DNA of 64,000 nt from Muricea muricata (GCA_963855995.1 OY979716.1:91450369-91514368); one strand, 5' to 3'; shown: positions 47,523 to 59,355, counted from the first letter of the stretch. Translations and numbers: made by a program. Notes: generated from the letters alone by a model not told the origin.

Positions 47523-48088
47523 CTAGAATATAGGCACGCATGCAAACCCCCTCGCCTTAATATATCAAAGATGCAACTATATTTTCGGAACATGAAGTAT
47601 TCTCAGGATTGTTGTCATAGCAACACGCCGACACGGCAGTTTTTAATAATGTGTCCTGTATTTTTTAAATAACTGTGAAAATAATGAAAGAACTACCAGT
47701 TTTAATGACAAAATACTAAATTTTTTAAATGTCTGTGGTCCGTATGTCATCATGCGTAGGGTGAACTTTTGTACTGTATGAAATACAATTTATTACGCTT
47801 CATTATTAAAACTTTTGATGAATATTTAGAAACTATTGAATCTTTGTTTTGCAATAAAAACCATTTCAAGCCATGCATTTTTGATTAAAAGTTTGATTTA
47901 TTTTTTATTATTTTTTAATTATTTCGATTTGTTTCCCTTCAGATTTCATGACATTTATTTTAAAAAACCCTTGGAAATCAATGACGTCAGCTAAAGGTCG
48001 AACGCCGAAACCAAACCAATGCAACACATAATGGCGGATGACTTTTGCATCTCAGAATTAGTAACCCTCGCCCGCTGCAGCTCGGGAA
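47523..48088 (-). mobile_element. Helitron-like non-autonomous element, complete copy
   Basis: On the minus strand it starts TCCCGAGCTGCAGCGGGCG near 48087 and ends GCCTATATTCTAG at 47523, followed by T. It contains the words TTACTAATTC, CCGCCATTATG and TTGCTATGAC shared with other copies in this window. About 566 bp long, with no coding capacity. It shows what the split copy at 35408-47342 looked like before its insertions. Confidence 0.65.
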
Positions 48089-48131
48089 TAATAAATAAAT
48101 GTTGGTCAAAATTTCGTTTCATGGGCACTTT

Positions 48132-48333
48132 CAGTGGTGGATCTAGCGTAGTCAAAATAAATCACTGCAGCTCATTCTAGGATATACTTACATTTTAAAA
48201 TACCTTCAAAGCAACTTCATTGGTTAGATTTTAATCTTTTGAAAATCATAACCTATGACATTGTTATTAAGTTATTTTGAATTTAGAATTGAGCTGCTAT
48301 AATCTATTTTGATTTACCCTGGATCCGCCACTG
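48132..48333. mobile_element. hAT-type MITE, second copy, perfect 8-bp target duplication
   Basis: Tips CAGTGGTGGATC and GATCCGCCACTG; the interior closely matches 15798-16000. GGCACTTT is duplicated at 48124-48131 and 48334-48341. Confidence 0.93.
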
Positions 48334-51300
48334 GGCACTTTTAACAATGCTCGTTGCTTTTCTTTCTACTACTTTTGTTTTTTTGTTGTCAACACCATTA
48401 GAAGTTTGGAATATTTATTCAGACCATTTTTTAGACTATGAAAAGACTGTAAAACATAAATGTTGAATTGTCGTTGACGTATGGAGATAATTAAGTCGAC
48501 GAAAAACGCATGAAAAAAGTTATTTTCTGTAAAAATAATTTACGAAAAGAAATTACCCTTGACTTTCGGTTTCAGTCCGCTTTTGGGAATTTAAAATAAT
48601 TGTCTTCTTTATGGTTGTCGTAGCTGGTAAATAACATATATTTGTGTAAAGTATGCAGCTAGCCACCATCATGTCTTTTTAGTTATGTCAAATTAAGAAC
48701 GTCACAACTTACAAGTAGGTTTGACTGTATAAATTAAATCCCAATAAAATTTTGTTGAATACTCAATTTAAAATTTGCAATGCAAAGTATGTACAATACA
48801 AATTCAGTTGAATTTTTTTATTAATGATTAATAGTTTTTGTACTACTTTTTGATGATAAAAAGATTTTACCCTGCGTTTAAGAAACACGCTTGGCAAAAA
48901 TGTATGCAAAATCGCCAATTCAAAATGTCCCAATTTTTTGCCGTCCGTGCGTAAATTAACCGGAGACTGGTGACTAATCTGCCTTCTAAAATTGCGCAAT
49001 ATTTCGAGCGGTGCTAGACGTTTAGGGTTGTCGGGGAGTATAGGAAACCAAGTGAATTTGAAAGCGGGAATTACGAGGATAATTTTGATACCAAAGTTGC
49101 TATGGTTACGTTGTTTCCCTTTCTGTGAACGAATTTTGCTCCGAGGGTGCGTGCGCGAATCGGGTGAATTGCGAATTTTAGAAAAAATTCGCAATTTTTG
49201 GCTAGTTATATCTTTTTTGTTTTTACTCCGATCGTAAAATGTTTTGCGTATTTTTAAAGTTAAGATGGGAACTTAAAATCGTATGTTTTTTGTTTTCAAA
49301 GTTTTGCTTTATAAAGTCATAAAAAAAGGCATGTTTTACGGGTGATATCTGGAACTCCAGTAGTAACAATTGATTGTCTGCACACATATGAAGTAGAGAA
49401 ACGGATATAAAGACTGTCAAAGAAAGCAAAAAACAGAGGATACTGGATAAATCATTTAGATTAAGAGGTAAATAAACTTTTGGGTGTTATTTATCGGTAA
49501 TCAGGCCCATTTTCTGATAGATTTCTCTTGTATGACCATTTGTCTATTTGTTTGTACTTTGTACATTTAGGCAAATTATATTTTTACGTATTGTTTCTAT
49601 TTTAAAATACTGGCCTTCCACATTTGGTAGTAAATACCTAGGCGACATTTTTCCAGTTCTATGGTAGTATTACAAAGTATTTCAGCTCTTTTTTGTATCA
49701 TGTGAAGAATTCACGAGCTGGCCAATACATTTAGTTTTATTATATATGAAGTGACAGAGTCTGTGATTGAGATGTGTTGACACTTGATTTCCAAATGTGT
49801 TATTAAGAAATCAGGTCATCTTATTTTACTACCTAAAATGGGGAAAGGGTCAGATTTGTTTTTAAATACACTGCAGCAGCAACATGGAAAATTCATCCTG
49901 TGTGTGTGCTTTTATTAAAATCACACAGGCAGTCAGCTCATCACTACATTGCATCTTGATTGCTGACACACCAGAGTGACACTGGGTTTGTCTTCTTTAG
50001 GTCATTATTTACCTGACTACATCTGGCAGCAAAAGTCTTTACCACAACCTATGTGTACTCTCAATCCAAGCAGGCCTTTGCCAGCCAGTTCAAAGAACAA
50101 TTAATGAAATACTTGAAAGGGCAATTTCATAGATATAGCAGCACAAAAGTTCTTTTGTTGTGCTCCAATGCATACTTGTCTGTTAAATTATTTTGCCTTT
50201 TTTAATGTTAAACAATATTACTGAATGAGGAAAAGGGGGCACTGAATTTGGTCAACAAATAGAATTAATAGCATGTGTCACTTGCTGATTGACATAAAAT
50301 TCTTTCCTTCACAATTAATCATGTGCCAATCACAATTAATCATGTGCGAATCATACTACCATTTACTTGCATTGTACAAACAATGGCCTGAAATAGATCA
50401 ATGTCAGTGGGTCAAAGAGGTGGAAAGGGGAGGGGGCATTGTAGAATAGCCTAACTCAAGGATCTGTCAACACAATGCGTGTATGGAATTGCACTTTGTA
50501 AAGCTATATAGTGCTGCCATACTGTTCATTATTCACTCTATTGCTGTACAAATTTATTTGTGAATGTTATGATCTTTCACCATAGTCAATTGGCAAACCC
50601 AATCTTACTTTGTTGTTTGAGCCCAATGGATGATAAACACTCACTTTACTTGTCAAGGAAAGAGTTTTTATCTTGTTTATGCATACTAAAAGTCCAAACC
50701 AATGAGAATACAAAGTAAACTAAAACAGTAAAAGACACTGTATATAATACATAATATATAATTGTAAAATAGACCAATTACAACCATTATATGAATTACT
50801 GTACACTAAAAGTATTGATTATAAACAAAACACTTGTACCTCCTGACACCTAATAAATTAGTTACTAAACAGTATATAATAGATAAAAGATCCATAATTG
50901 TCTGATCATGTTTTGAGTTTGGTGGGCAAGGGGAATGGTTGGGGAATAACAGGAATGCCACATTTATTGCACTAAAGTACTAAAAAGGAATGAAGTAAGG
51001 TAGGTCATTAAGAACTTCCCACTCACCCAGGTATCTTTTTTCCCTTGAGCATTGTTACTTGCTATAACATCAGAGTTCTTGTATTATCAAAACATCTCAC
51101 ACAGCACAAAATTACTGTGTCTATTGTCCAACCATACTGTTCGTATGCCATATGTACATTTATATAATATTTCATATGTAATTGCGAGGATGAAAATGGA
51201 AAGCTTCCTTGCTTTACTTCATATTTTGATGGCTATGCTTTATAATGATTAGGTAAATTTTGTTTACAAATTCATACATGTCATTTCAATCCTACATTTT

Positions 51301-52316
51301 ATGACCCAAATGCGCAATTCAGCGAGCTATTTCTTTTCATGACTGCTTTTCCAGAATACCCAACAGGTAAAAACTTGTAAACAAAATTTTTTTTCCACAA
51401 ATATCCTGAATAGATTTTGCTAAAACTTGCACATTATATCCAGATTCACTTCAGAATACAACCACAGCAGTCTTCACAGAAGAAAAACGTGCCGTAGCTC
51501 ACTGTCACGCCATAGTTCATCAACAGTAAAATGCTCACAATTCATGTACCACATCTCTTCTATTTAGTTTCGCCAAATTTTGTATCATTTGCCAAAATGT
51601 TGGGTTTTATTCTTTATTGCGTTTATAGCAGTGGTTCGCCATTTTGAAAGAATGAAGCCGACTACTTCATCTAGGCAGCCAATATTGGATATTTTCACTT
51701 GAATAACTGCTGGATATGCATATCGCATATTGGCGATTTTGCATGCATTTTTGCCAAGCGTGATAGAGAGAGGCTATTGTCTTCATTTGTCCTACGATAG
51801 TATTCTACCTACGTAACAAGGGCGATATGAAAAATTTAACAACGGATACTAAAGTTATATCAATTAGTGTATGTTGCAATTCGGATTATTACGCAATAAG
51901 ATCCTTGTTTTCAGTGGGAGGATTCTACTTCCACAGTTTATACTACAACAATTTTTTGGCTCGGGATCGATAATGATGAGTACGGTTAATACTAAGCATG
52001 AGTTTCTGTGGGTAAATGTTCAATATTCATTAATTAGAGGTGTGTACATTCATACATTCGTTGTATGCCTGACTAACTTCTTTTCTAAGAAACCAGTGAA
52101 GCGGAATCTGAATATGTTAATGTACACCGCCCCTTCCACAATAACGCTCTATCTCCCCCTCCCCACCCGCCCTGATTGCGACGCTTTTGATCCGTGAACT
52201 CCAATCTTCATTACCACGGCTGGAAATCTGTTTCTGCAACTCTTTCGAAGCTTTGCAAAATAAGTTTACCCAGTGTTTTCACAAAACTAAATTTCGTATG
52301 AATCATATTCCTCCAG
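48334..52316. other. Last part of intron 5, no gene recognised
   Basis: No exon found. A short tandem pair (CACAATTAATCATGTG) is at about 50310-50346. Short open frames on both strands near 48770-49240 have no recognisable domain. Confidence 0.4.
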
Positions 52317-52514
52317 GAATTGTGTGTGATCGAACCAAATCTAAAGTCGAAAATGCTGATCCAACTTGTGACAAGCCAGATAACCGGGTTGGGACGAAAT
52401 GCACTTACAAATGCACGGATAAAATTCCAAATAAAGCATTTCGCCTGATCGGATCTGGTGTGAAGGAATGTCGAGCGAATGGAACATGGTCTGGCCAGGA
52501 CACCGCTTGTGAAG
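52317..52514 (+). CDS. SVEP1/polydom-like protein, exon 6: second sushi domain
   Basis: The acceptor TTCCTCCAG ends at 52316 and the donor GTAAGT begins at 52515; 198 nt, phase 1 to 1, matching exon 5. It encodes a whole sushi/CCP domain with six cysteines: IVCDRTKS, TCDKPDNRVGTKCTYKC, and ECRANGTWSGQDTACE with the conserved Trp. The phase-1 donor shows the gene continues, but I find no further exon before 64000. Confidence 0.83.
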
Positions 52515-53341
52515 GTAAGTCAATTAACATAATTATTGGGAAATTGGTACAGGTTACAGACAAAGCCAGTACCGTAGCCAGGCTGAGAATCTAGTAATAT
52601 AATGTTTATATTTCCGTCGTTATAAACATGGAAACGATCAAAAACGAGAAAAAGTAAATAATGATAGTAATTCAAAATTTGCACAGCATGACCGAATAAC
52701 CGGTTGACTTCCCCATTGGTCGCACGTGCAACATGCACCTTCTTTCGTACTACTCACATTTTTCCAGTTGGTATTGCTTAATGTTCGTTCATATAACCTT
52801 GAGGATTGCATGTAAATAGAAAAAGTAACTAAATATCCTGAAACGTTTCACTAAAGACCATTATTTGCTTGTATACACTTAATATACAATTTACCACATC
52901 TCCCATTTTCGGGTGTGGCAACCCATTAAAAAAATTTCCGAGAGGTAGAAAGAAAAATTGTTTCAATAATACCAAAGTATTTGAAGAAACTCTAGTACGT
53001 GGATAAAATAGACCCTCGACTTACGGCAAAGCGTTGGTTTGTCCCGGATAACATTTCGATGTGCGAGGATAAAACCAACAAACATATTAGAGATAAAATA
53101 CATTTGCCCTATTGACTGCTCTACTAAACTCCTTTAACTCTGGAAATCTGTCACGAATCAGGTTATAAATATTGACGAGAACAAGTGTAAATATTCTAAA
53201 CAATTTTAGCACAATGTTCCCAAGCTATCAAGTCAGGGATTTGTCAAGAATCAGATCGATTGTTAACTGTCAGATTTTGAAGATCGAAATTAAACACTCG
53301 AGGCTCTAGGGTAAAAATTCGAGGCTCGAGTGTGAAAGGTC
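52515..53341. other. Intron 6 start, no gene recognised
   Basis: Contains CTCGAGGCTC-type words near 53300 that recur inverted as CCCTCGA near 53710-53760. No element was defined. Confidence 0.4.
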
Positions 53342-53514
53342 CAGTGGCTTAGTTAAGAGGGGGGCGAGGGGGGACGACCGCTCCCCCCAATTGTGTTCAA
53401 GACCATTCGAAATGTCTAAATCCTTGTAGAAGTTGGGGGCGGGCCCCCTAGAATGCCTCCGTTGCTCGCTACTTGCCCCCCCCCCCCAAAACAATCACCC
53501 TGGCTACGCCACTG
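53342..53514. mobile_element. hAT-type MITE, 173 bp, perfect 8-bp target duplication
   Basis: Tips CAGTGGCTTAG and its relative GGCTACGCCACTG. GAAAGGTC is duplicated at 53334-53341 and 53515-53522. Interior rich in G and C runs. Confidence 0.92.
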
Positions 53515-54189
53515 GAAAGGTCAAGGGTGAAAAGCCAAGGGTCTGCATATCTCTTATCCAAAGAGGGAAGAAAAAGCAATCAACAAGCGATTGAGTTTGT
53601 GAAAGCCAGTGAAAAAGTGGAGTTTTTTTCTGGATAAGAATTCTTTGTTTTTTAGCGCGATAAGAACCTACAAAACTCTAACTTTCGTTCCTTGATTTTT
53701 CATTGTCAACCCTCGATTTTACCCTCGACTTTTTTACCCATGACATTGGACCCTCGACACTCCATCTTCAACCAAAACGTGGATTCAAAGCTAGTTGACT
53801 TTTTTTCAAGTAAAAAAAAGGACTCATGAAACGATAGTAAAACTGCGCCAGTAAGGAGAAGGACTCATAAAGCAACAAACTAAAATATTTTTATAACTCA
53901 AACCAATCACATCAAGAGGGCGAATAGCGCCCGCATGCGCCGTAAACAAACGAACTGATTATCCCAGTAATTGATGTAACTAAAGGATAATGTCAATGAA
54001 CACGACTAACTAGCAATACGCCACATATAGCGTGATATCTTCTTCTTCCTTTTGAAATGGTAACAAATGTTCTTTAAAAGTTTGTTTTATATGACCATTG
54101 TCTGTCTAGCCATGGCGATAGGTTACAGATATTATTGATTATAGCCATAATAGTCTGGTGGTTTGTGTTCACGCTGGGGGCGCTGATTA

Positions 54190-55880
54190 ATAGGGTTGAC
54201 TCTTTAACGTACTGGGCTGTGATGTAGGATTAGGAATGGGAGAGGATGCGGAGGAGCTATCTTAAGGATGTGTTAACACGTGTGGAAAGTCGTCTGTATG
54301 GTACGGGGATATTTCGCCTTCGTCGTCTGAGCTATATATCGTTATTTCGGTGGGAGTAGGTGGTTTTGGACATTGACTGGTTTGCGACTATGATGCACTC
54401 TGAGATAGCGCACGTAGCTAGTTGATTCCCCAAGAACTTCTTGACCAGACACTATGTGCTTTCAACGGAGACGACGTGGCTATATACGAGGTTGTGGTGT
54501 TGCGAAAAACAATGATATTTTGTTTACACCGTTTGAGTACGTCGCCCGCAAAGGAAACGCCAACAAATTTGGGTGGTCAGAACCATCCTCAGAGATATGA
54601 AAAACTAGATTCATATTAATCTGACACTTCCGAGAACAACGAGTGGTTCGTCGGTGGTATGTTACACAGTTTGCGGGGGGAGCTTTTTCAGGGAGGTACA
54701 CATGTGACATGAGTCATTCATTTGAGCCACGGCAGTTTGCATGTCGAGGGCATAAAAGGTGCGCTTCATCATCATTAAAAGTTGGTGTTTTGATAGATGA
54801 TTGAGCTTCAGGTGTTGGGCTGTTACAAGACCATCGAGGACGGAGCGGGACACGACAATCAACTCTAGAGACGGGGAAAGAGAATCGGTCCGGCGAACTA
54901 CGAGTAAGCCAACTTTAGCGATAGTGAGGGGGTTTAGATACCATTTAAGAGGAGGAAGATGGGGCACGAAGGACTGTCGCCTGTGTGTACGTGGCGGATA
55001 GAACTTGAACACTCGGATAACTTGGCGACATAATTGGTAGTCTCATGTCCTTGGACCGTGATTTGTTTTTTATCTGGCTTAGGGAGATGTCGTTCGTGAT
55101 TATGAAGGGGTTCCCGCTAATATATCGATGTCCAGATTATCAACAATTAGTGCGTCTAACTGTAGACGTCTGAGATTGCTGCGTGATAATGCAACGTGGA
55201 CTTTTCCAACAGCTTTCAACTGAGTTACGGCGCCAGCCTGAAGGGCCTTATGTGTGATTTTATGAACGGTGGGACCGATGGCTTTAGTGACTGTGGTTTT
55301 CATTATACTGGTTTCAGTTCCAGTATCTAGGGTACGTTAATAATAGCGGATGATGATCGAAGAATGCTTTAAGATGTGGTGACTGCAAAACACAGACGCG
55401 ATTTGTGTGCTATACTTTACTCGATAATTGTGAGAATCTTCGAGAGTGCATGCTTCTAACACGCAATCTGAGGACTGTTCTTCAGGCTCAGTACTGATTA
55501 CTTGTCTGGAATGAGACATACACTGTTTGTCCTTAATTGGGAGGTACGCGCATTTGCTGAGGTTGTGTTGGTGTGGTCTACTTACTTGTTTGCACAAAGG
55601 GCCACTCTTTGTTGGGGGTTTCGCTGAACGAGGTAGAAATGTAGAAGTATGGCGAGGATTGTTTGATTGTGGGTTTCTGGAGGACTGTTGGAATGCAGTG
55701 CGGAGTACCTTGGCGTCGTCAGCAGATCGAATTTCTTCGAGGAGGGCGTCTAAAGCCTGGGAAATCATGGGTTTGAGGGATGCAATTGTTTGGGATCGAA
55801 GATTACCGCCGTATCGTTGTTTGACAGGTTTAGGTGAAGAGGGATTTATATTACGTAGCCATGTCAGCACGATTATGTTC
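54190..55880 (-). pseudogene. Gypsy-like LTR retrotransposon remnant lacking reverse transcriptase
   Basis: On the minus strand, in order: a Gag-like part ending in a zinc-knuckle-like pattern (CKQVSRPHQHNLSKC, about 55590-55545); an aspartic protease with the active-site triad in LDTGTETS (about 55320) and LDALIVDNLDIDILAGT near its end (about 55160-55105); then within about 100-250 bp the integrase zinc-binding HHCC region (HLKLNHLSKHQL with CHMC, about 54815-54685); and a decayed tail ending near 54200. The reverse transcriptase and RNase H normally lying between protease and integrase are missing. Stops and shifts are frequent. No LTRs were found. It is dead. Confidence 0.65.
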
Positions 55881-55969
55881 TCCAGGATAAGGGAGATACC
55901 CTGTATCCTCGTCAGTGGTGATGTTTATACTATGTTGTCGAACGCCATCATTAGCTTTCAGTAAGTTGT

Positions 55970-56085
55970 CATGATTCAAGTAGCCGGTTGTAAATTACCT
56001 TAATAAGCGAGATTTACAATGGTTTTTACCTAAAGAGAAAATAATTCAATAAAGTTTCCATTATCATTGTTAATGAGAAAGCTAC
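55970..56085 (+). repeat. 3' tail of an R2/R4-type LINE
   Basis: TCAAGTAGCCGGTTGTAAATTACC through AATAAAGTTTCCATTATCATT matches the 3' UTR seen at 56965-57075 and 58275-58379. The coding part is absent, so this is a severely truncated copy. Confidence 0.65.
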
Positions 56086-56192
56086 ATTACCGGCCATTAA
56101 ATATAAGTACCAAAAATTTTTAGTTACAAATGCCAACACACATACAATGGACACCACTTGTGGACCTTTGAATATGTCCAAATTAACAGTTT

Positions 56193-56504
56193 TCAAAAGT
56201 TGGTAGTATCATCCCTTTTAATCAATCCTGAGAGCATTTTCCGCAACGTGGTCTCACTGTTCATTAGTACAATCTTTTGCATTTCCGCCGCAGTCTTTTC
56301 TACCACCTCATACTTTTCGAAAATCCTTGAAATATCACTCATCATCCTTCTCCTACCACCACCTAAGGCTCCAATAATCACTGGCACAACTAAACGTCTC
56401 TCTCTCATTTCAAATGCCAGCTGACGATATTTGGTGAGCTTTTCCAGTCTTTTTGTTTCGATGTTATGTTGTTGTGGGCACGCCATATCATATCGCAAAT
56501 TCAT
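56193..56504 (-). pseudogene. C-terminal fragment of a retroelement protein
   Basis: The minus frame reads ETKRLEKLTKYRQLAFEMRE, VVPVIIGALGGG and later LQK/TTLRKML-type residues, a pattern common at the very C-terminus of LINE polymerase proteins (basic helix, VVPVVIGALG). The upstream domains are missing. Family assignment is uncertain. Confidence 0.45.
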
Positions 56505-56914
56505 TTCTTCTTCTCCTCCTTCTTTTCTAATATGAGGGCGGTCTGGTCCTCAGTTGAGATTGAGATTTGCAATTGTTTGTACATAAGAAAAATAGTTCAA
56601 TAAAGTTTTCATTATCATTATCATTATATGGTCCTCCGTTCAAAGCAAACTCTCGAAAAATATATTTAATTTTACTATTTGGCATATTAATAATACATTT
56701 TCGTCTCGTAAAAACCTTATCAGATGGGGAATATCACCAACTTTTAAATGTTCATTCTGTTTGTCATCCGAAACACTCCATCATGTCGCAGGTTGTAAGA
56801 CCAGCCTAAACGAGGGACGTTTTACATGGCGACACGATTGTGTTTTGAAATTCATTGCATCAGCACTAGTACTTCAATCTGAACAACTTTGTGAACTTTA
56901 TGCTGACCTTCCAG

Positions 56915-57063
56915 GCAAAAGAATGGGATAACCCACAACTAATGCAATAATTAACAATTTCGAAAATATGTAGAAAGTTCAAGTAGTCGATGGTAAACTA
57001 CCTGAAAAGGGAGGTTTATCACTGTATAATGTATGTATGCTTAAGAAAACAAAATAAAGCTTC

Positions 57064-57148
<85 letters not shown>

Positions 57149-57855
57149 GTTATTGTTATTGTTATTGTTATTGTTATTGTTATTGTTATTGTTATTGTTA
57201 TTGTTATTGTTATTGTTATTGTTATTGTTATTGTTATTGTTATTGTTATTGTTATTGTTATTGTTATTGTTATTGTTATTGTTATTGTTATTGTTATTGT
57301 TATTGTTATTGTTATTGTTATTGTTATTGTTATTGTTATTGTTATTGTTATTGTTATTGTTATTGTTATTGTTATTGTTATTGTTATTGTTATTGTTATT
57401 GTTATTGTTATTGTTATTGTTATTGTTATTGTTATTGTTATTGTTATTGTTATTGTTATTGTTATTGTTATTGTTATTGTTATTGTTATTGTTATTGTTA
57501 TTGTTATTGTTATTGTTATTGTTATTGTTATTGTTATTGTTATTGTTATTGTTATTGTTATTGTTATTGTTATTGTTATTGTTATTGTTATTGTTATTGT
57601 TATTGTTATTGTTATTGTTATTGTTATTGTTATTGTTATTGTTATTGTTATTGTTATTGTTATTGTTATTGTTATTGTTATTGTTATTGTTATTGTTATT
57701 GTTATTGTTATTGTTATTGTTATTGTTATTGTTATTGTTATTGTTATTGTTATTGTTATTGTTATTGTTATTGTTATTGTTATTGTTATTGTTATTGTTA
57801 TTGTTATTGTTATTGTTATTGTTATTGTTATTGTTATTGTTATTGTTATTATTAC
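56915..57855 (+). mobile_element. Truncated LINE tail inserted into a relative, with expanded tail repeat
   Basis: It starts with the last codons of the same LINE (EWDNPQLMQ and a stop), then the shared 3' UTR to about 57065 and an ATT tail that grades into the long TTATTG array. It lies between ADLPG and LPGYIS of the older copy. Confidence 0.75.
57068..57852. repeat. (ATT)n then (TTATTG)n array, about 785 bp
   Basis: About 80 bp of ATT units, one ATC variant included, is followed from 57147 by about 117 near-perfect copies of the hexamer TTATTG. The long open frames here are artefacts of the repeat. Confidence 0.98.
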
Positions 57856-58862
57856 CTGCCTGGTTATATAAGTCTATCTGTCGTCACCGGAGATACATTG
57901 CGTCCTGATCTTGTGCTTACAATTGAAAACAAGTGTATATATATTTTAGAACTTACTGTCGGATTTAAATCTAACCTTCTGCATAATGCAAGGCGTAAGA
58001 GAGAAAAATATCAGGATCTGGTTAACGAACAGTTGAATTGAAAAAATACGAAAAAGCACAATTTGTGAATGTATCTATTAGTTCTTTAGGCGTGCTACGT
58101 GGAACTTCATTAAGCCCAACCTAAATGTTGAAAGATCTGGAATTTGATGAAGCATGTCGAAAATACCTTGTTAGAAAAATAATTAACTCTTGTAATAGGT
58201 CCACATATTATATGTTTTGTAAACGAAACAAAGTCTGGGATAACCCAGAACTAATGTCATACTAATATTTATATAGAAAGAGTTAATTCAAGTAGACACT
58301 GATAAACTACCTGTTAAAGTGAGGTTTATAATTGTAATTTATACATCGTTTAAAATTAATAAAAGTTTCCATTATTATTACTAGAAATACATGCATGCAG
58401 CAACCCCTCGCCACTAACTAAGAGCATGCAACTAAATTTTCGAAATTACATGAAGTACTCAGATAGGTTGTTGTCATAGCAACACGGCAATTGTTATTCT
58501 TTATGTATATTTTTCAAAATGACAAAATATTGAGTTTTTTAATCCTTTTTTTATTGACAATTTTTTTAAATGGCACAACATTTGTCATCGGTATGTTATT
58601 ACGCCTAATGTAAGCTTAAATTTGGTATAAAATACGACCTATAAATTACATTAATAATAAGAAGACAGTCTTGCATTTACAAAACATAAACTTACTCTGG
58701 AATTTAAACAGTGAATAGACTGGATGAGTACGGCTACGCCGGTCTTTATAAAGCATTAAAACACAAGTTTTAATACGCATTATCAACAAACTTGCCTTGT
58801 GTTTCACGCCATAGTCAATTGTTAACGCTTAATCTGTGTATTCTCCCCGAATTAATCTCTCT

Positions 58863-58970
58863 TCAATCTTCTTCGGCAGTCTCCTCGAGCCTTTCTCGGC
58901 GTCTACGCTCGTTTCGCCTTGCTAAACGTTCTACTTCCTCGTTTTCCTTTCGCTGCTTGCTTGACTCCAT
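58863..58970 (-). CDS. Small charged open frame inside the Helitron-like element
   Basis: It begins at an ATG and encodes 35 residues, MESSKQRKENEEVERLAR and so on, strongly basic and acidic in heptad-like order. Similar arginine/glutamate-rich leaders occur at the N-terminus of some Helitron replication proteins, so this may be a relic of the autonomous parent. The copy in 60971-61876 is frameshifted after about 14 codons. Confidence 0.3.
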   Translation of the reverse strand: MESSKQRKENEEVERLARRNERRRRERLEETAEED

Positions 58971-59298
58971 ATTTGTTGACCTGATAAATGCTTTTTATTT
59001 AATTTTTACAACAATAAATTGTTGTTAAAGTTCCCAAAACTTTTTGCAAAAATACAAAATATTATAGTGCAAAAAGCTAACTAAAGTTAAATAATTGCTG
59101 ACAGTTGAATAACTTGAATTCGTGATTAATCAATCAACAATAAATTTTAAATCTGGCCAATCAGTGTTAGCCAATCATGATAGTCCGCCATATTGTTGAG
59201 ATCAGTGAGGATGACGTCATGACATGCCATTTTTACTACCTAACTACCACGAGCAACGACTTTGAACTCCCCTAATACGAAATTAGTAACCCTCGCCC

Positions 59299-59333
59299 CG
59301 GGCTTACGCCCGGAACGGCGCTTCGCGCCGTTG
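59299..59333 (-). other. Two consecutive perfect hairpins near the Helitron-like 5' end
   Basis: CCGGGC-TTAC-GCCCGG (59299-59314) is followed at once by AACGGCGC-TTC-GCGCCGTT (59315-59333). The second hairpin is conserved exactly at 61848-61866. Confidence 0.85.
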
Positions 59334-59355
59334 GCTCGGGGATTATTATTATTAC

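Larger units (their letters stand above)
56626..58379 (+). pseudogene. R2/R4 (Dong-like) LINE 3' half, split by a second copy of its own family
   Basis: The first part, 56626-56914, encodes the end of the RT domain (NIFNFTIWHINN), a CCHC finger (CSFCLSSETLHHVAGC) and ELYADLPG. The second part, 57856-58265, resumes exactly at LPGYIS and encodes a restriction-like endonuclease (VVTGDTLRPDLVL and YILELTVGF, the RPD...ELT motif of this clade), ending WDNPELMSY and a stop. A 3' UTR with AATAAAAGTTTCCATT and an ATT tail follows to 58379. The flanking words ACCTTCCAGG (left) and ACCTGCCTGG (right) look like a worn target duplication. There are stops and shifts in the second part. Confidence 0.8.
58381..59343 (-). 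mobile_element. Helitron-like non-autonomous element, copy 1 of a cluster
   Basis: The minus strand begins TCCCCGAGCCAACGGCG after an A and ends GTATTTCTAG before a T, within ATT repeats. It carries two GC-rich hairpins near the 5' end, an ACAATATGGCGGAC word and a TGACGTCA word in the first 200 bases, and a 35-codon charged open frame (58970-58863). Related to 47523-48088 but longer. Confidence 0.65.

Noticed and set aside
56990-57908. Long open frames of 250-290 codons in the TTATTG array
   Set aside because: They encode only Ile-Val or Leu repeats dictated by the microsatellite.
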